From Ilumatobacteraceae bacterium (GTDB taxonomy: Bacteria > Actinomycetota > Acidimicrobiia > Acidimicrobiales > Ilumatobacteraceae), in the NCBI GenBank assembly GCA_017859395.1, contig JAFMNE010000018.1:1-42980 (forward strand): a DNA stretch of 42,980 nt. The letters are read 5' to 3'. Made by a program: the position numbers and the translations under genes. The notes beneath the pieces were generated by a model. That model was not told where the DNA came from. It saw nothing but the letters and a program-made list of their open reading frames with translations, and made no database searches. Position 1 is the first letter of the stretch; each line of letters opens with the position of its first letter. Positions 1 to 7,737 of this stretch are shown here, in pieces.

Positions 1-230
1 CTCCCGCGGCACTGTCGATTCTGTTCGGCACGAATGGTTTGGCGACGATTTTGGGGGCGACGTACACCGGGGCCGGTATTGGTGGCCTGTTCGGACCGCC
101 GATTGCGGGGGCAATCATCGACGGCGCCGGGTTCACAGCGGGCATCACGTTCGCGCTGGTGATGGGCGCGATTGCCACAGCGGTGCTGTACACGCTGCCC
201 GTGCGCACGCGCCCATCATCACGTAACTAA
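1..230 (+). CDS. MFS transporter, C-terminal end only (5' truncated by window)
   Basis: The reading frame is open from the left edge (codons in phase from base 3) to a TAA at 228-230, giving about 75 residues of a C-terminus. The visible part has two hydrophobic helices. The first contains a GAGIGGLFGPPIAGAIID stretch, the Gly/Pro-rich pattern of the last pair of helices in major facilitator superfamily permeases; the second is a plain hydrophobic segment followed by a short basic tail. This resembles monocarboxylate/oxalate-type MFS carriers, but the substrate cannot be read from the tail. No clear terminator follows before the next gene at 277. Confidence 0.6.
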   Translation, partial: PAALSILFGTNGLATILGATYTGAGIGGLFGPPIAGAIIDGAGFTAGITFALVMGAIATAVLYTLPVRTRPSSRN

Positions 231-276
231 AACAACCGGTGGTCCGACAATTGCACGTTTGGTAAGATCATAATTT

Positions 277-465
277 ATGTGGATGTTTAAAAAAGACAGC
301 GCGCGATTTAGGGCTCCCGAAACTCCGGCCCGAGCCGCAGTGTGGATCGTCGTTGCGGCCGCTTCGCTGGCAGGAGGAGTTCTTGTTTCTGCCGCTGAAA
401 TTGACGGCACAGTTGATTCGTCGTTTGCAAGTGATGGTGTTGCGTATGTGGATGGAGTCGGCTAG
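277..465 (+). pseudogene. Leader and first repeat of the surface protein, cut off by in-frame TAG
   Basis: ATG at 277 opens a 62-codon frame that ends at TAG 463-465. It encodes a basic N-terminus (FKK, R residues), a hydrophobic signal segment at about residues 20-42 and the start of a delta-60 repeat (DGTVDSSFASDG). The same frame continues past the stop through Ser, Lys and the ATG at 472. The second half of that first repeat (AVDSEGRILLAAG) lies after the stop, so the TAG splits one repeat rather than separating two genes. I read this as the secretion leader of the gene at 472-1944, lost by one base change, a sequencing error or, less likely, readthrough. A second possible start is ATG 283. 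There is no obvious ribosome binding site. Confidence 0.6.
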
Positions 466-471
466 TCGAAG

Positions 472-1944
472 ATGGCCGTTGACTCAGAAGGTCGAATTTT
501 GCTGGCCGCGGGCATCGACGACGACCCGGACGCCAGCGGTCCCGATTTGATCCGAGTCAGTCGCCTGGCAGTAGATGGCACTATTGACACCTCGTTCGGT
601 AGCAACGGATCGACCGACATAACGGGATTGAGTGGCTGGTCGTACCTCCAACTTATGACGCTGATGGTCGACGGTCAGGACCGCCCGGTGGTCATTATGG
701 GCGCGAATGGACTGCCGCAGGAGGCCGATACTGGTGCCGTGGTTCGCTTCACCGAGGCTGGAGCGTTGGACACGGCTTTCGGCGGCGATGGCTACGCAGT
801 GCTCACCACCGAAAGCGCGCGATCGAATATGGCGCCGAACATCGGCTTTATTGATGCGACTTCAGGAAACATTTATGCCTTGGGTGGCATCAACGGGGTG
901 GATCTCTACCGAGTCACCGCTGCTGGGGCGCAGGACACGTCCTTCTTCAGCGATGGTGTGGTGGATTTCGATTATTACTACGAAGCTGACGTGCCACTTT
1001 TCGATAGGGGCTTTGGTTTTCGCGGTAATCCTGTTGCGTTGAGCGTTGACAGCGATGAGTCCGGTGCCACAGTCGCGTTTACAAAGTCGGTAAGTGATGA
1101 AGCACGGCTCCTGATGATCAAGATTGATTTTTCGGCTGATGAGACGGTGCCGTTTTCTAGGACGTGGGGGCCCGATAACTACGGAATTCCGACCACGTAC
1201 ACCAATGACTCCGTCACTGATGGAGCGGATGGGACTCCGGATGGGATCGTGGACACCGGGGTTCCGTTGCTGGAGTTGGTGCGGGTGTCTGATGAGGTGG
1301 GTTCTGTGCCTGCTGCGTCGAGGACGCCGGAGCAGGTGGCTCAGATTCGTTCGGAGGCGGTGGCGTTGGTTGAGGCGTTGTCGTTGCGTGCTCCTGAGGG
1401 GTCGGATGTGCCGGTGCGGGTGGTGGAGACTGAGACGGGTGCGAATCTGTCTGGGTTGGTGACTGATCCTGCGGATGGGACGTCTGATTTGCCTGTTCCT
1501 GTTGAGGATGTGTTGTTGTTGGTGACGGATGAGCAGGCCCTGTTGTTGGGTGGTGCTGATGGTCCGGCTGATCCGGCTGATCTGCGTGGTGGTGTGTTGG
1601 AGTTGGGGCCTGATGGTGAGGTGTCGGCTTTGGCGTATGGGTTGACACCGGGTGCGTTGGGTGAGTTGGTTGTGATGTCGTCGCCGACGTTGATGGGCAC
1701 GTTCACTGTGGGTGCTGATGGGTCGTTCCAGGGTCAGGCGGCGTTGCCGTCGACGTTGGCGGCTGGTTCGCACACGGTGGTGTTGGCTGTTGATGGTTTG
1801 GTGGCGTCGGCTGGTGTTGTGGTGACTGGTGAAGTGGCGTTGCCGGTGACTGGGTCGGGTTCGTCGTCGGTGCCGTGGGCGGTGCTGGTGGTGGCTGCTG
1901 GTGCGTTGGCGGTGTTGGTGATCCGTCGGCGTGTGGTGGTGTGA
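472..1944 (+). CDS. Delta-60 repeat surface protein with C-terminal LPVTG sorting signal (leaderless fragment)
   Basis: This 490-residue frame carries further delta-60-type repeats, recognisable by [D/A]GxxDTxFxxDG turns (DGTIDTSFGSNG, AGALDTAFGGDG, AGAQDTSFFSDG) and by the DGxxLLAAG-type strand. Such repeats form a beta-propeller in exported proteins. From about residue 260 comes an unrelated Val/Leu/Asp-rich module with Ig-like character. It ends in LPVTG at residues 457-461, a hydrophobic helix and RRR, the classical sortase anchor layout. As drawn the protein has no signal peptide; the leader is in the same frame at 277-465 beyond a TAG. Codon choice changes sharply near base 1255, where codons end almost only in G or T. 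No sortase gene is in the window. Role (adhesion or envelope structure) is unknown. Confidence 0.7.
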   Translation: MAVDSEGRILLAAGIDDDPDASGPDLIRVSRLAVDGTIDTSFGSNGSTDITGLSGWSYLQLMTLMVDGQDRPVVIMGANGLPQEADTGAVVRFTEAGALDTAFGGDGYAVLTTESARSNMAPNIGFIDATSGNIYALGGINGVDLYRVTAAGAQDTSFFSDGVVDFDYYYEADVPLFDRGFGFRGNPVALSVDSDESGATVAFTKSVSDEARLLMIKIDFSADETVPFSRTWGPDNYGIPTTYTNDSVTDGADGTPDGIVDTGVPLLELVRVSDEVGSVPAASRTPEQVAQIRSEAVALVEALSLRAPEGSDVPVRVVETETGANLSGLVTDPADGTSDLPVPVEDVLLLVTDEQALLLGGADGPADPADLRGGVLELGPDGEVSALAYGLTPGALGELVVMSSPTLMGTFTVGADGSFQGQAALPSTLAAGSHTVVLAVDGLVASAGVVVTGEVALPVTGSGSSSVPWAVLVVAAGALAVLVIRRRVVV

Positions 1945-1995
1945 CGTGGCGCGTTAGCCGTTAGTGAGATTGGCCGCCGTGTGGGTGGTTGTGGG

Positions 1996-2027
1996 TGTGC
2001 CCGTGTCGGTTGTCCGGCACGGGCACA
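1996..2027. terminator. Hairpin between convergent genes, probable bidirectional terminator
   Basis: A 14-bp inverted repeat with one G-T wobble (left arm 1996-2009, right arm 2014-2027) encloses a TTGT tetraloop. It lies between the 3' ends of the surface-protein gene (+) and pepF (-). There is no T-tract, which is common for actinobacterial terminators. The fit to a termination role is from position and stem strength only. Confidence 0.6.
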
Positions 2028-2165
2028 TCTATTTCACCGGTGATGGTGATCGGCGTGCGGAGGCTGCTGTTCTGCTCACGGCATGCCGAGGCGACGCGCC
2101 GTGATGCCGTACGGCGGCGACATTTGGTGGGGGCATGCCGCGATCGCGAGTCGCGGGGATAGGTC

Positions 2166-3986
2166 TCAGAGGCGGCCAGCAGCACGTGCCGCATCGGTTG
2201 CGGCAGTGAGTTGAGCGTCGACGATGTCGAGCCCTGCGGACCAGAAACCCGGGTCGGTCAAGTCGCAGTCCACCAGTGCAGTTAGCTCCTCAGGGCTCAT
2301 CGAACCGCCGGCACGCAACATGTCGAGATACGACGGCACGAACGCCTCGCCACGTTCGGTGTAGCGCGCGTACACGCTGAGGGCCAGCAGCTGGCCGTAC
2401 GCGTAGGCATACACGTACCCAGGTGTGGCAATGAAATGTGGGATGTAACTCCACCAGGTGCGGTACCCCTCGGTGACCTCAACGGCATCACCCAGCATCG
2501 CCGACTGGCTGTCGGCCCACAGATCGCCGAAGCGGTCCGCGCTGATCTCGCCCACCTCGCGTCGTTCGGTGTGACACGCATGCTCGAAGCGGTTCATCGC
2601 GACCTGGCGGAACACGGTGGCGATCGAATCCTCCAAGGTTGCGGCCAACAGAGCGAAGCGCTCCCCGGGGTCATCCAACATCGACAGCAGACGATTGTTG
2701 GTGACGGTCTCGCCGAATACCGACGCGGTCTCGGCGAGCGTCAACGGTGTCGACTGATGGAAGATGCCCTGCTCACGCGCCAAGTAGCCGTGCACGCCGT
2801 GGCCCAATTCGTGAGCGAGGGTGGCGACATCGCGCGTGGTCGATGTCCAGTTCAACAGCACATATGGGTGATGGCTGGGAGTGGCGTAGGCACAAAAGGC
2901 GCCGCCGCGCTTACCGGGACGCACGGGCGCGTCGATCCAGTTCTCGTCGATGAAACGTCCAACGATGTCGGCTAACTCGGGAGAGAAACTCGCGTAGGCG
3001 TCGCGCACAATGCGAGTGCCGTCCGCCCAGCCGATCTCGGAGGCGCCGCTGTCGGCCACCGATGCCATGCGATCGAAGTCACGCAGGCGATCCACTCCCA
3101 GAATCTGTGCCTTCAACGCGTACCAGCGCTGCGGGATGTCATAGCGCGACACCACCGCATCGATGAGGGCCTGCACGCTCTCGTCGGTGGCCTCATTGTC
3201 CATATTGCGCGATGAGATCCAGCTCGGATACGAGCGCATGCGGTCGTCGGTGGCTTTGTCGAGCAGCAAGGTGTTGTAGATGTATGCCCGGGTACGCAGG
3301 CCAGGTGCAAGCGCCGTGGTCACCGCCGAGGCTGTCGTCGCGCGTGCGTCAGTGTCGGGCTGTTGCAGGTGGGCGAGCGCCGACATCAGTCCGACGCGGC
3401 CACCGAGATGATCGGGCAGATCGACCTCGATTGCTGAGGTCTGCTCCTCAAACAGGCGCACCCACGCCGCGGCACCCGACATCGAGGTTTCGCTCAGCAC
3501 GGTCTCGGCATCCTCGGACAGCAGGTGGGGTCGGCTGCGACGAAGTGTCTCGAGATGATGCCGGCAGAAATCGAGAGCCGGGTCGGCCAGCACCGCGGTC
3601 GCGTGGTCATCGTCGGCGGTCGCCCATTCGAGATCGATGAACAGCAATGAGGTGTTCAGAGCATTCGCTCGTTCGTTCACGGCTTGCATTGCTGCGGCGA
3701 TGTCGGCATCGGCGGTGTTCTCGGCGAATTTCAGCGAGGTGTAATGACCCGCACGCGACACGGCATCGGACAACTCGGCGAGGCGTCCCATCACCGCGGC
3801 CAGTTCGTCGGCATTCAGCGTGGCCACCCGTCCGCGAACATTCTGCAGTTCAGCAGCGATGGCCTCGGCGCGCTCGAGTAACTCGCTCGGGGAGGTGGCA
3901 TCGGCGCCCGACAACAACGTGTCGAGTTCCCATGCCACCTCGGCGGCGGTGAGGTCGGTGCTGGGGGCCTGCGCGTCGTTGCTCAC
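2166..3986 (-). CDS. pepF: Oligoendopeptidase F (M3B zinc metallopeptidase)
   Basis: A 606-residue protein of full family length. The zinc-binding HELGH motif is at residues 392-396, followed by E419 within ETASVFGE, the expected third zinc ligand, so the enzyme looks catalytically complete. The N-terminal half is the helical PepF domain and the C-terminal half the M3 catalytic domain. The family cleaves short peptides in the cytoplasm during peptide turnover; no signal peptide is seen. The start is GTG 3986 (MSNDAQ in translation). An upstream ATG at about 3993 is out of frame. It is transcribed alone and converges on the surface-protein gene with a strong hairpin between them. Confidence 0.95.
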   Translation of the reverse strand: MSNDAQAPSTDLTAAEVAWELDTLLSGADATSPSELLERAEAIAAELQNVRGRVATLNADELAAVMGRLAELSDAVSRAGHYTSLKFAENTADADIAAAMQAVNERANALNTSLLFIDLEWATADDDHATAVLADPALDFCRHHLETLRRSRPHLLSEDAETVLSETSMSGAAAWVRLFEEQTSAIEVDLPDHLGGRVGLMSALAHLQQPDTDARATTASAVTTALAPGLRTRAYIYNTLLLDKATDDRMRSYPSWISSRNMDNEATDESVQALIDAVVSRYDIPQRWYALKAQILGVDRLRDFDRMASVADSGASEIGWADGTRIVRDAYASFSPELADIVGRFIDENWIDAPVRPGKRGGAFCAYATPSHHPYVLLNWTSTTRDVATLAHELGHGVHGYLAREQGIFHQSTPLTLAETASVFGETVTNNRLLSMLDDPGERFALLAATLEDSIATVFRQVAMNRFEHACHTERREVGEISADRFGDLWADSQSAMLGDAVEVTEGYRTWWSYIPHFIATPGYVYAYAYGQLLALSVYARYTERGEAFVPSYLDMLRAGGSMSPEELTALVDCDLTDPGFWSAGLDIVDAQLTAATDAARAAGRL

Positions 3987-4184
3987 GGTGTCATTGTGGT
4001 GCGCGAAAGGCCCGCTGGCACACCGGAGTGCGTGGATGACCTCACACGACGCGGCAGCGGTGCTGTGTCACAACGCCCCATCGCGGTATCCAATCACGGT
4101 GTGCGGCCGTGACGTGTCGACACGCGGTCGCGGCGTCATGAAATTTGCATCCCTAGGCCCACTGCGACGTGCGTGGTGACCCCT

Positions 4185-4204
4185 GTCACACGGCCCTCTG
4201 TGAC
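4185..4204. promoter_or_regulatory. Inverted repeat GTCAC-N10-GTGAC upstream of MFS pump
   Basis: Perfect 5-bp arms at 4185-4189 and 4200-4204 lie in the 254-bp divergent gap between pepF and the MFS gene, about 37 bases before the chosen MFS start. It could be an operator for that pump. No regulator gene sits beside it. The rest of this gap shows nothing else that I can name. Confidence 0.25.
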
Positions 4205-4240
4205 TCCGATGGGGTTCAACCGCAGGGATATGGTCGCACA

Positions 4241-5542
4241 GTGCCCCCCGGTTCACCCGTCGGACAACTCGACGACACCTCGAGTTTGGTGAACCCATCT
4301 GTGGCGGCGCACCGATGGACGCCTGGTCGCAACGAGATGCTGGCGATCCTGTCGGCGATCATGGCGCTGATGGCCATGGCCATCGACTTGATGCTGACCG
4401 GCTTCGATGAGATGCGCGATGCGTTCGGGTTGGACCCCACATCGAACGAGGTCGCCAACGTCATCACGGTGTTCTTCATCGGTCTCGCCGTAGCCCAGTT
4501 GTTCTTCGGGCCGATCACCGACCGGTTCGGGCGCAAATCGGTGCTCTATGCGAGTGTGATCATCTACGTGATCGGCGCGGTGGGGTCGGCGCTGGCACCC
4601 TCGCTCGGATGGTTGCTGGTCGCCCGGTTCGTGTGGGGCATCGGTGCCGCAGGGGCGCGAGTGGTGGCCACCGCGGTGGTGCGCGACTACTTCGAGGGCG
4701 TCCAGATGGCCAAGGCGATGTCGCAGATCATGGCCGTGTTCATCATGGTTCCAGTGGTTGCTCCCACCTTGGGCGCGGCGATCATCGCCATCGCGCCGTG
4801 GCGCACCGTGTTCTGGGCATGTGCGGTGTGGGCACTGATGATGTCAGCCTGGTCGTTGCGTCTGCCCGAGTCGCTACCGCCCGAGAGTCGCCGCCGACTC
4901 AACCGTCGCGATATCACCAGTGCATATATCGAATTCGCCCGCACACGTCCGACCATCTGGTATTCGATCGCGTCGGTGTTCCTCCAGGCCTGTTTCACCA
5001 TGTACCTCGCATCGTCGGAGTTGATCGTGAGCGAGATTTACAACCGTCGTGAACAGTTCCCGTTTATCTTCGGCCTTACCGCTCTCGGGTTCGCGGTGGC
5101 GGCAGCGTTGAACGGTCGTGCCGTGGGCATATTCGGTGTGCGGCGTGTTATCTGGGCTGTGCTCGGCATCTTGATCACTGGTTCGGCGGTGCTCACCGTG
5201 GTGGTGACCGTGGTCGATCAGCCGTCTTTTTGGATATTCATGCCCGGTATCGGGCTGATGCTGATGCTGTTCATGTTCCTTATGCCGAATATGAGCGCCG
5301 AGGCGTTGCAACCGGTGCCACATATCGCTGGCACGGCGTCAGCCCTGTCGGGAGCGTGCCGCATGGCGGGCGGGGCTGTACTTGGGGGCCTTGTGGCCGC
5401 CCGTATCGACACATCGGTCACGCCGTTCGCGGTGGCGTTGCTGGTGTTCGCCATTGCCGCTGCCATCTGCTCGGCCATTGCAGTCGGTCGCCCTCGTAGG
5501 GCAGCGGCACCGGCGATGGCGGGTGCTGCCGTCACCACCTGA
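4241..5542 (+). CDS. Bcr/CflA-like MFS drug efflux transporter
   Basis: About 433 residues with twelve predicted hydrophobic segments, the layout of DHA1-type proton antiporters. Between helices 2 and 3 is the MFS signature DRFGRKSVL, and helix 5 carries the antiporter-type motif with Gly and Pro residues (IMAVFIMVPVVAPTLGAA). These fit the Bcr/CflA subfamily, which exports drugs and other small molecules across the inner membrane. The start is uncertain: the frame is open from 4169, but GTG 4241 has AGGGAT upstream and leaves an N-terminal tail of about 30 polar residues before helix 1, so I prefer it. A short gap separates it from the DUF3107 gene downstream. The substrate is not deducible. 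Confidence 0.85.
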   Translation: MPPGSPVGQLDDTSSLVNPSVAAHRWTPGRNEMLAILSAIMALMAMAIDLMLTGFDEMRDAFGLDPTSNEVANVITVFFIGLAVAQLFFGPITDRFGRKSVLYASVIIYVIGAVGSALAPSLGWLLVARFVWGIGAAGARVVATAVVRDYFEGVQMAKAMSQIMAVFIMVPVVAPTLGAAIIAIAPWRTVFWACAVWALMMSAWSLRLPESLPPESRRRLNRRDITSAYIEFARTRPTIWYSIASVFLQACFTMYLASSELIVSEIYNRREQFPFIFGLTALGFAVAAALNGRAVGIFGVRRVIWAVLGILITGSAVLTVVVTVVDQPSFWIFMPGIGLMLMLFMFLMPNMSAEALQPVPHIAGTASALSGACRMAGGAVLGGLVAARIDTSVTPFAVALLVFAIAAAICSAIAVGRPRRAAAPAMAGAAVTT

Positions 5543-5631
5543 CCGCGGCCGCGAACGCGTCGCGTCGCGTCGATTGGGCCAGCGACGACGACGATGCGAC
5601 CGCAGCCCGCCTGGCCGATACCCTGCGGGAC

Positions 5632-5862
5632 GTGGACGTGCGTATCGGAGTGACCCAAGCCCCCCGTGAACTCAACATGGATATCGACGACGATGGGCGT
5701 GACGATGTGATTGCCCGCGTCGACGCCGCCCTATCGGGCGACGTCGATGTGCTGTCGCTGACCGATCGCAAGGGACGGACCGTGTCGGTGCCGTCGGCGA
5801 AGATTGCCTACGTCGAGGTCGGCTCGGCCGAGGGCGAGCGCCGCATCGGCTTCGGTGGTTGA
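5632..5862 (+). CDS. DUF3107 family protein
   Basis: A 76-residue protein matching the small actinobacterial DUF3107 family: an opening MDVRIGVTQAPREL, a central helix, LTDRKGRTVSVPSAKIAYVEVG, and the ending ERRIGFGG. The family is widespread in actinobacteria and has no established function. The start is GTG 5632, with CGGGA a few bases upstream. The last codons (GTGGTTGA) overlap the likely start of the methyltransferase gene at 5855, suggesting translational coupling. The 89 bases between this gene and the MFS gene are GC-rich with GCGTC repetition and hold no clear signal. Confidence 0.85.
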   Translation: MDVRIGVTQAPRELNMDIDDDGRDDVIARVDAALSGDVDVLSLTDRKGRTVSVPSAKIAYVEVGSAEGERRIGFGG

Positions 5863-7129
5863 CACCCCCACATTCCGCGATCTGCCGACCATCCCCGATC
5901 GACGGGTGGCGGTGCGTCCCACCACCGCTGGCCTCGCGGCGGTCCGTCGCCATGACCCGTGGCTGTTCGATGGGTCGATCGCATCGGCAAGCCCGGACGA
6001 CTTGTCGGCCGGCGCCGTGGCGGTGGTGTTTGATGATCGGCGTCGTGTCGCCGGTGTTGGCCTGTGGGATCCGTCATCGCCGATCCGCGTGCGCATACTG
6101 CACGCCGGGGGTTCATGTGATGTCGGCGAGGATCTGTGGCGTCAGCGACTCAACGAGGCCCTGGCTCGTCGTTCGTCGTTGGTGACGACATCAGATACCG
6201 ATGCATGGCGGTGGGTGCATGGCGAAAACGATGGCCTGCCAGCGCTGATTATCGACCGATACGCGGACACCGTGGTCGTGAAGCTCTATAGCGCCGCCTG
6301 GTTAGCCCACTTACCATCGGTTATCGGTGCGGTTATGGCCACCGCCCCGTTCGCGGTGCGACGCGTGGTGGTTCGCGCGGCGCGCACCGTGGCCGATGCC
6401 GCGCGCGCAGCCGGGGTCGCCGATGGCAGCACGGTTGTGGGGACGGCCCCCGATGCGCCGGTGCGATTCGTGGAGCGAGGACTGCACTTGCGTGCCGATG
6501 TGGTGCGCGGCCACAAGACCGGTCACTTTTTGGATCAGCGCGACAACCGGGCCCTCGTGCGTTCGATGGCATCAGGTCGCCGCGTGCTCGATGTGTTCTC
6601 CGCCACCGGTGGGTTCGCGCTTGCTGCCGCGGCGGGCGGAGCGGAATCGGTGACGATGGTGGATGTGAGTCGACCCGCACTCGACACGGCGCGTGCGAAC
6701 ATCTCCGCGAACTCTGATCTGGTCGATGTCGCGGCCTGTGACGTCAACGACGTATGCGGTGATGCCATCGAGGTTCTCGACCGGTTCGCCGCCGAGGGGC
6801 GCACCTGGGACCTCGTAATCTTGGACCCACCCTCGTTTGCTCCCAATGCCGCATCTCGGGCGCGGGCCCTGCACGCCTATCGGCGTCTCGCCACGGCAGG
6901 TCTGCGCGTCACGGAACCCGGGGGCACCATGGTGCAAGCGTCATGTTCGGCACGCGTCGACGTCGACGAACTTGCCGATTGTGTGCAACGGGCTGCGCGT
7001 CATACCAATCGACGGGTGCGTGAGCAGCGGCGGACGGCGCACCCGATAGATCACCCCATCGGGTTCGATCGCGGTGCTTACCTCAAAGCGCTATACGTGT
7101 CGGTGGCGGCGGCCGGCACGAAGAACTGA
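5855..7129 (+). CDS. Class I SAM-dependent rRNA methyltransferase, RlmI-like
   Basis: About 424 residues. The N-terminal part is PUA-like and is followed by a Rossmann methyltransferase domain with KTGHFLDQRDNR, the SAM-binding loop VFSATGGFALAAA, the acidic strand VDVS, the catalytic LDPPSF motif and a late Cys in VQASCSARV. This order is that of RlmI/RlmK-type enzymes, which make m5C (or m7G) in 23S rRNA. The exact target base is inferred from the family, not seen. The frame is open from 5804, but GTG 5855 overlapping the DUF3107 stop is the better start. The 3' end runs 52 bp into the convergent HD gene on the other strand. Confidence 0.85.
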   Translation: MVDTPTFRDLPTIPDRRVAVRPTTAGLAAVRRHDPWLFDGSIASASPDDLSAGAVAVVFDDRRRVAGVGLWDPSSPIRVRILHAGGSCDVGEDLWRQRLNEALARRSSLVTTSDTDAWRWVHGENDGLPALIIDRYADTVVVKLYSAAWLAHLPSVIGAVMATAPFAVRRVVVRAARTVADAARAAGVADGSTVVGTAPDAPVRFVERGLHLRADVVRGHKTGHFLDQRDNRALVRSMASGRRVLDVFSATGGFALAAAAGGAESVTMVDVSRPALDTARANISANSDLVDVAACDVNDVCGDAIEVLDRFAAEGRTWDLVILDPPSFAPNAASRARALHAYRRLATAGLRVTEPGGTMVQASCSARVDVDELADCVQRAARHTNRRVREQRRTAHPIDHPIGFDRGAYLKALYVSVAAAGTKN

Positions 7130-7653
7130 CGGATCAGAGGTTCGAACGTCGACAGCGGTGCGCTGGTGAAGTCCGGGTCGAATGCGGTCTGGTCATACTT
7201 CGCGCAGAACTCCTCGGTGTACTCGAAGTACGGCGAGTCGCGGAACTCTTCGCGGGCATCGCGATTCCAGCCGAGGTGATGCCAGAAGTAGTAGCCCTGG
7301 AAGATGCCGTGGTGCAGCACCATCCAGTGGTTGGCCTCGGAGACGAATGGCTTCACGATGCCAGCAGCGATCGAGGGGTGATTGTTCGGCGCCAACGTGT
7401 CGCCGATGTCATGGAGTAGCGCGCACATCACGTATTCGTCATCACGGCCGTCCTCCATGGCGCGCGTCGCGGTCTGCAGGGAGTGCTCCAGACGGCTGAC
7501 GGGGAATCCACCGTCGTCGCGTTCCAGCATCTCGAGTTGCGTGAGGATGTTCGCGGCCGCCATCGCCTGCGTGTGTTTCATCTCGCCAGCGATGATCTGC
7601 CAGTCGTCGGCGGTGGACTCGTCGAAACTGCGGAAGGTTGCGTGCGCGGTCAT
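7078..7653 (-). CDS. HD-domain protein, PhnZ/MIOX-like metal-dependent family
   Basis: A 191-residue protein with metal-site motifs of an HD fold: LEHSLQTATRA (first His), ALLHDIGD (HD pair), a conserved His in PNNHPSIAA, HHGIFQGYYFWHHLGW, and a late Asp near KYDQTAFDPDF. The spacing resembles the mixed-valent di-iron oxygenases PhnZ and inositol oxygenase and their uncharacterised bacterial relatives, rather than a nucleotide phosphohydrolase. The substrate is unknown. The start is ATG 7653. It is divergent from pdtaS, with only 84 bp shared promoter space, and its 3' end overlaps the methyltransferase gene tail-to-tail by 52 bp. Confidence 0.75.
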   Translation of the reverse strand: MTAHATFRSFDESTADDWQIIAGEMKHTQAMAAANILTQLEMLERDDGGFPVSRLEHSLQTATRAMEDGRDDEYVMCALLHDIGDTLAPNNHPSIAAGIVKPFVSEANHWMVLHHGIFQGYYFWHHLGWNRDAREEFRDSPYFEYTEEFCAKYDQTAFDPDFTSAPLSTFEPLIRQFFVPAAATDTYSALR

Positions 7654-7737
7654 AGGCGAACCCTAGACCAGCTCACAGGGGGTGATCGACGCGGATATGC
7701 GCCACGTTGGGGCATCGGTGGGGCAAACTCGGTGGCG

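Noticed and set aside
862-1773. Long minus-strand open frame opposite the surface-protein gene
   Set aside because: It arises from the extreme G/T codon bias of the plus-strand gene; its translation is a low-complexity Arg/His/Gln run with no family resemblance.
1951-1960. Ten-base word GCGTTAGCCG shared with 25171-25180
   Set aside because: Two copies at gene ends are too few to call a repeat family, and variants nearby are explained by stop codons of opposite-strand genes.
1961-2194. 77-codon minus-strand frame ending in a His-rich tail
   Set aside because: It runs through the terminator hairpin, overlaps the end of pepF and has no ribosome binding site. The His-rich end comes from the GTG-rich spacer.
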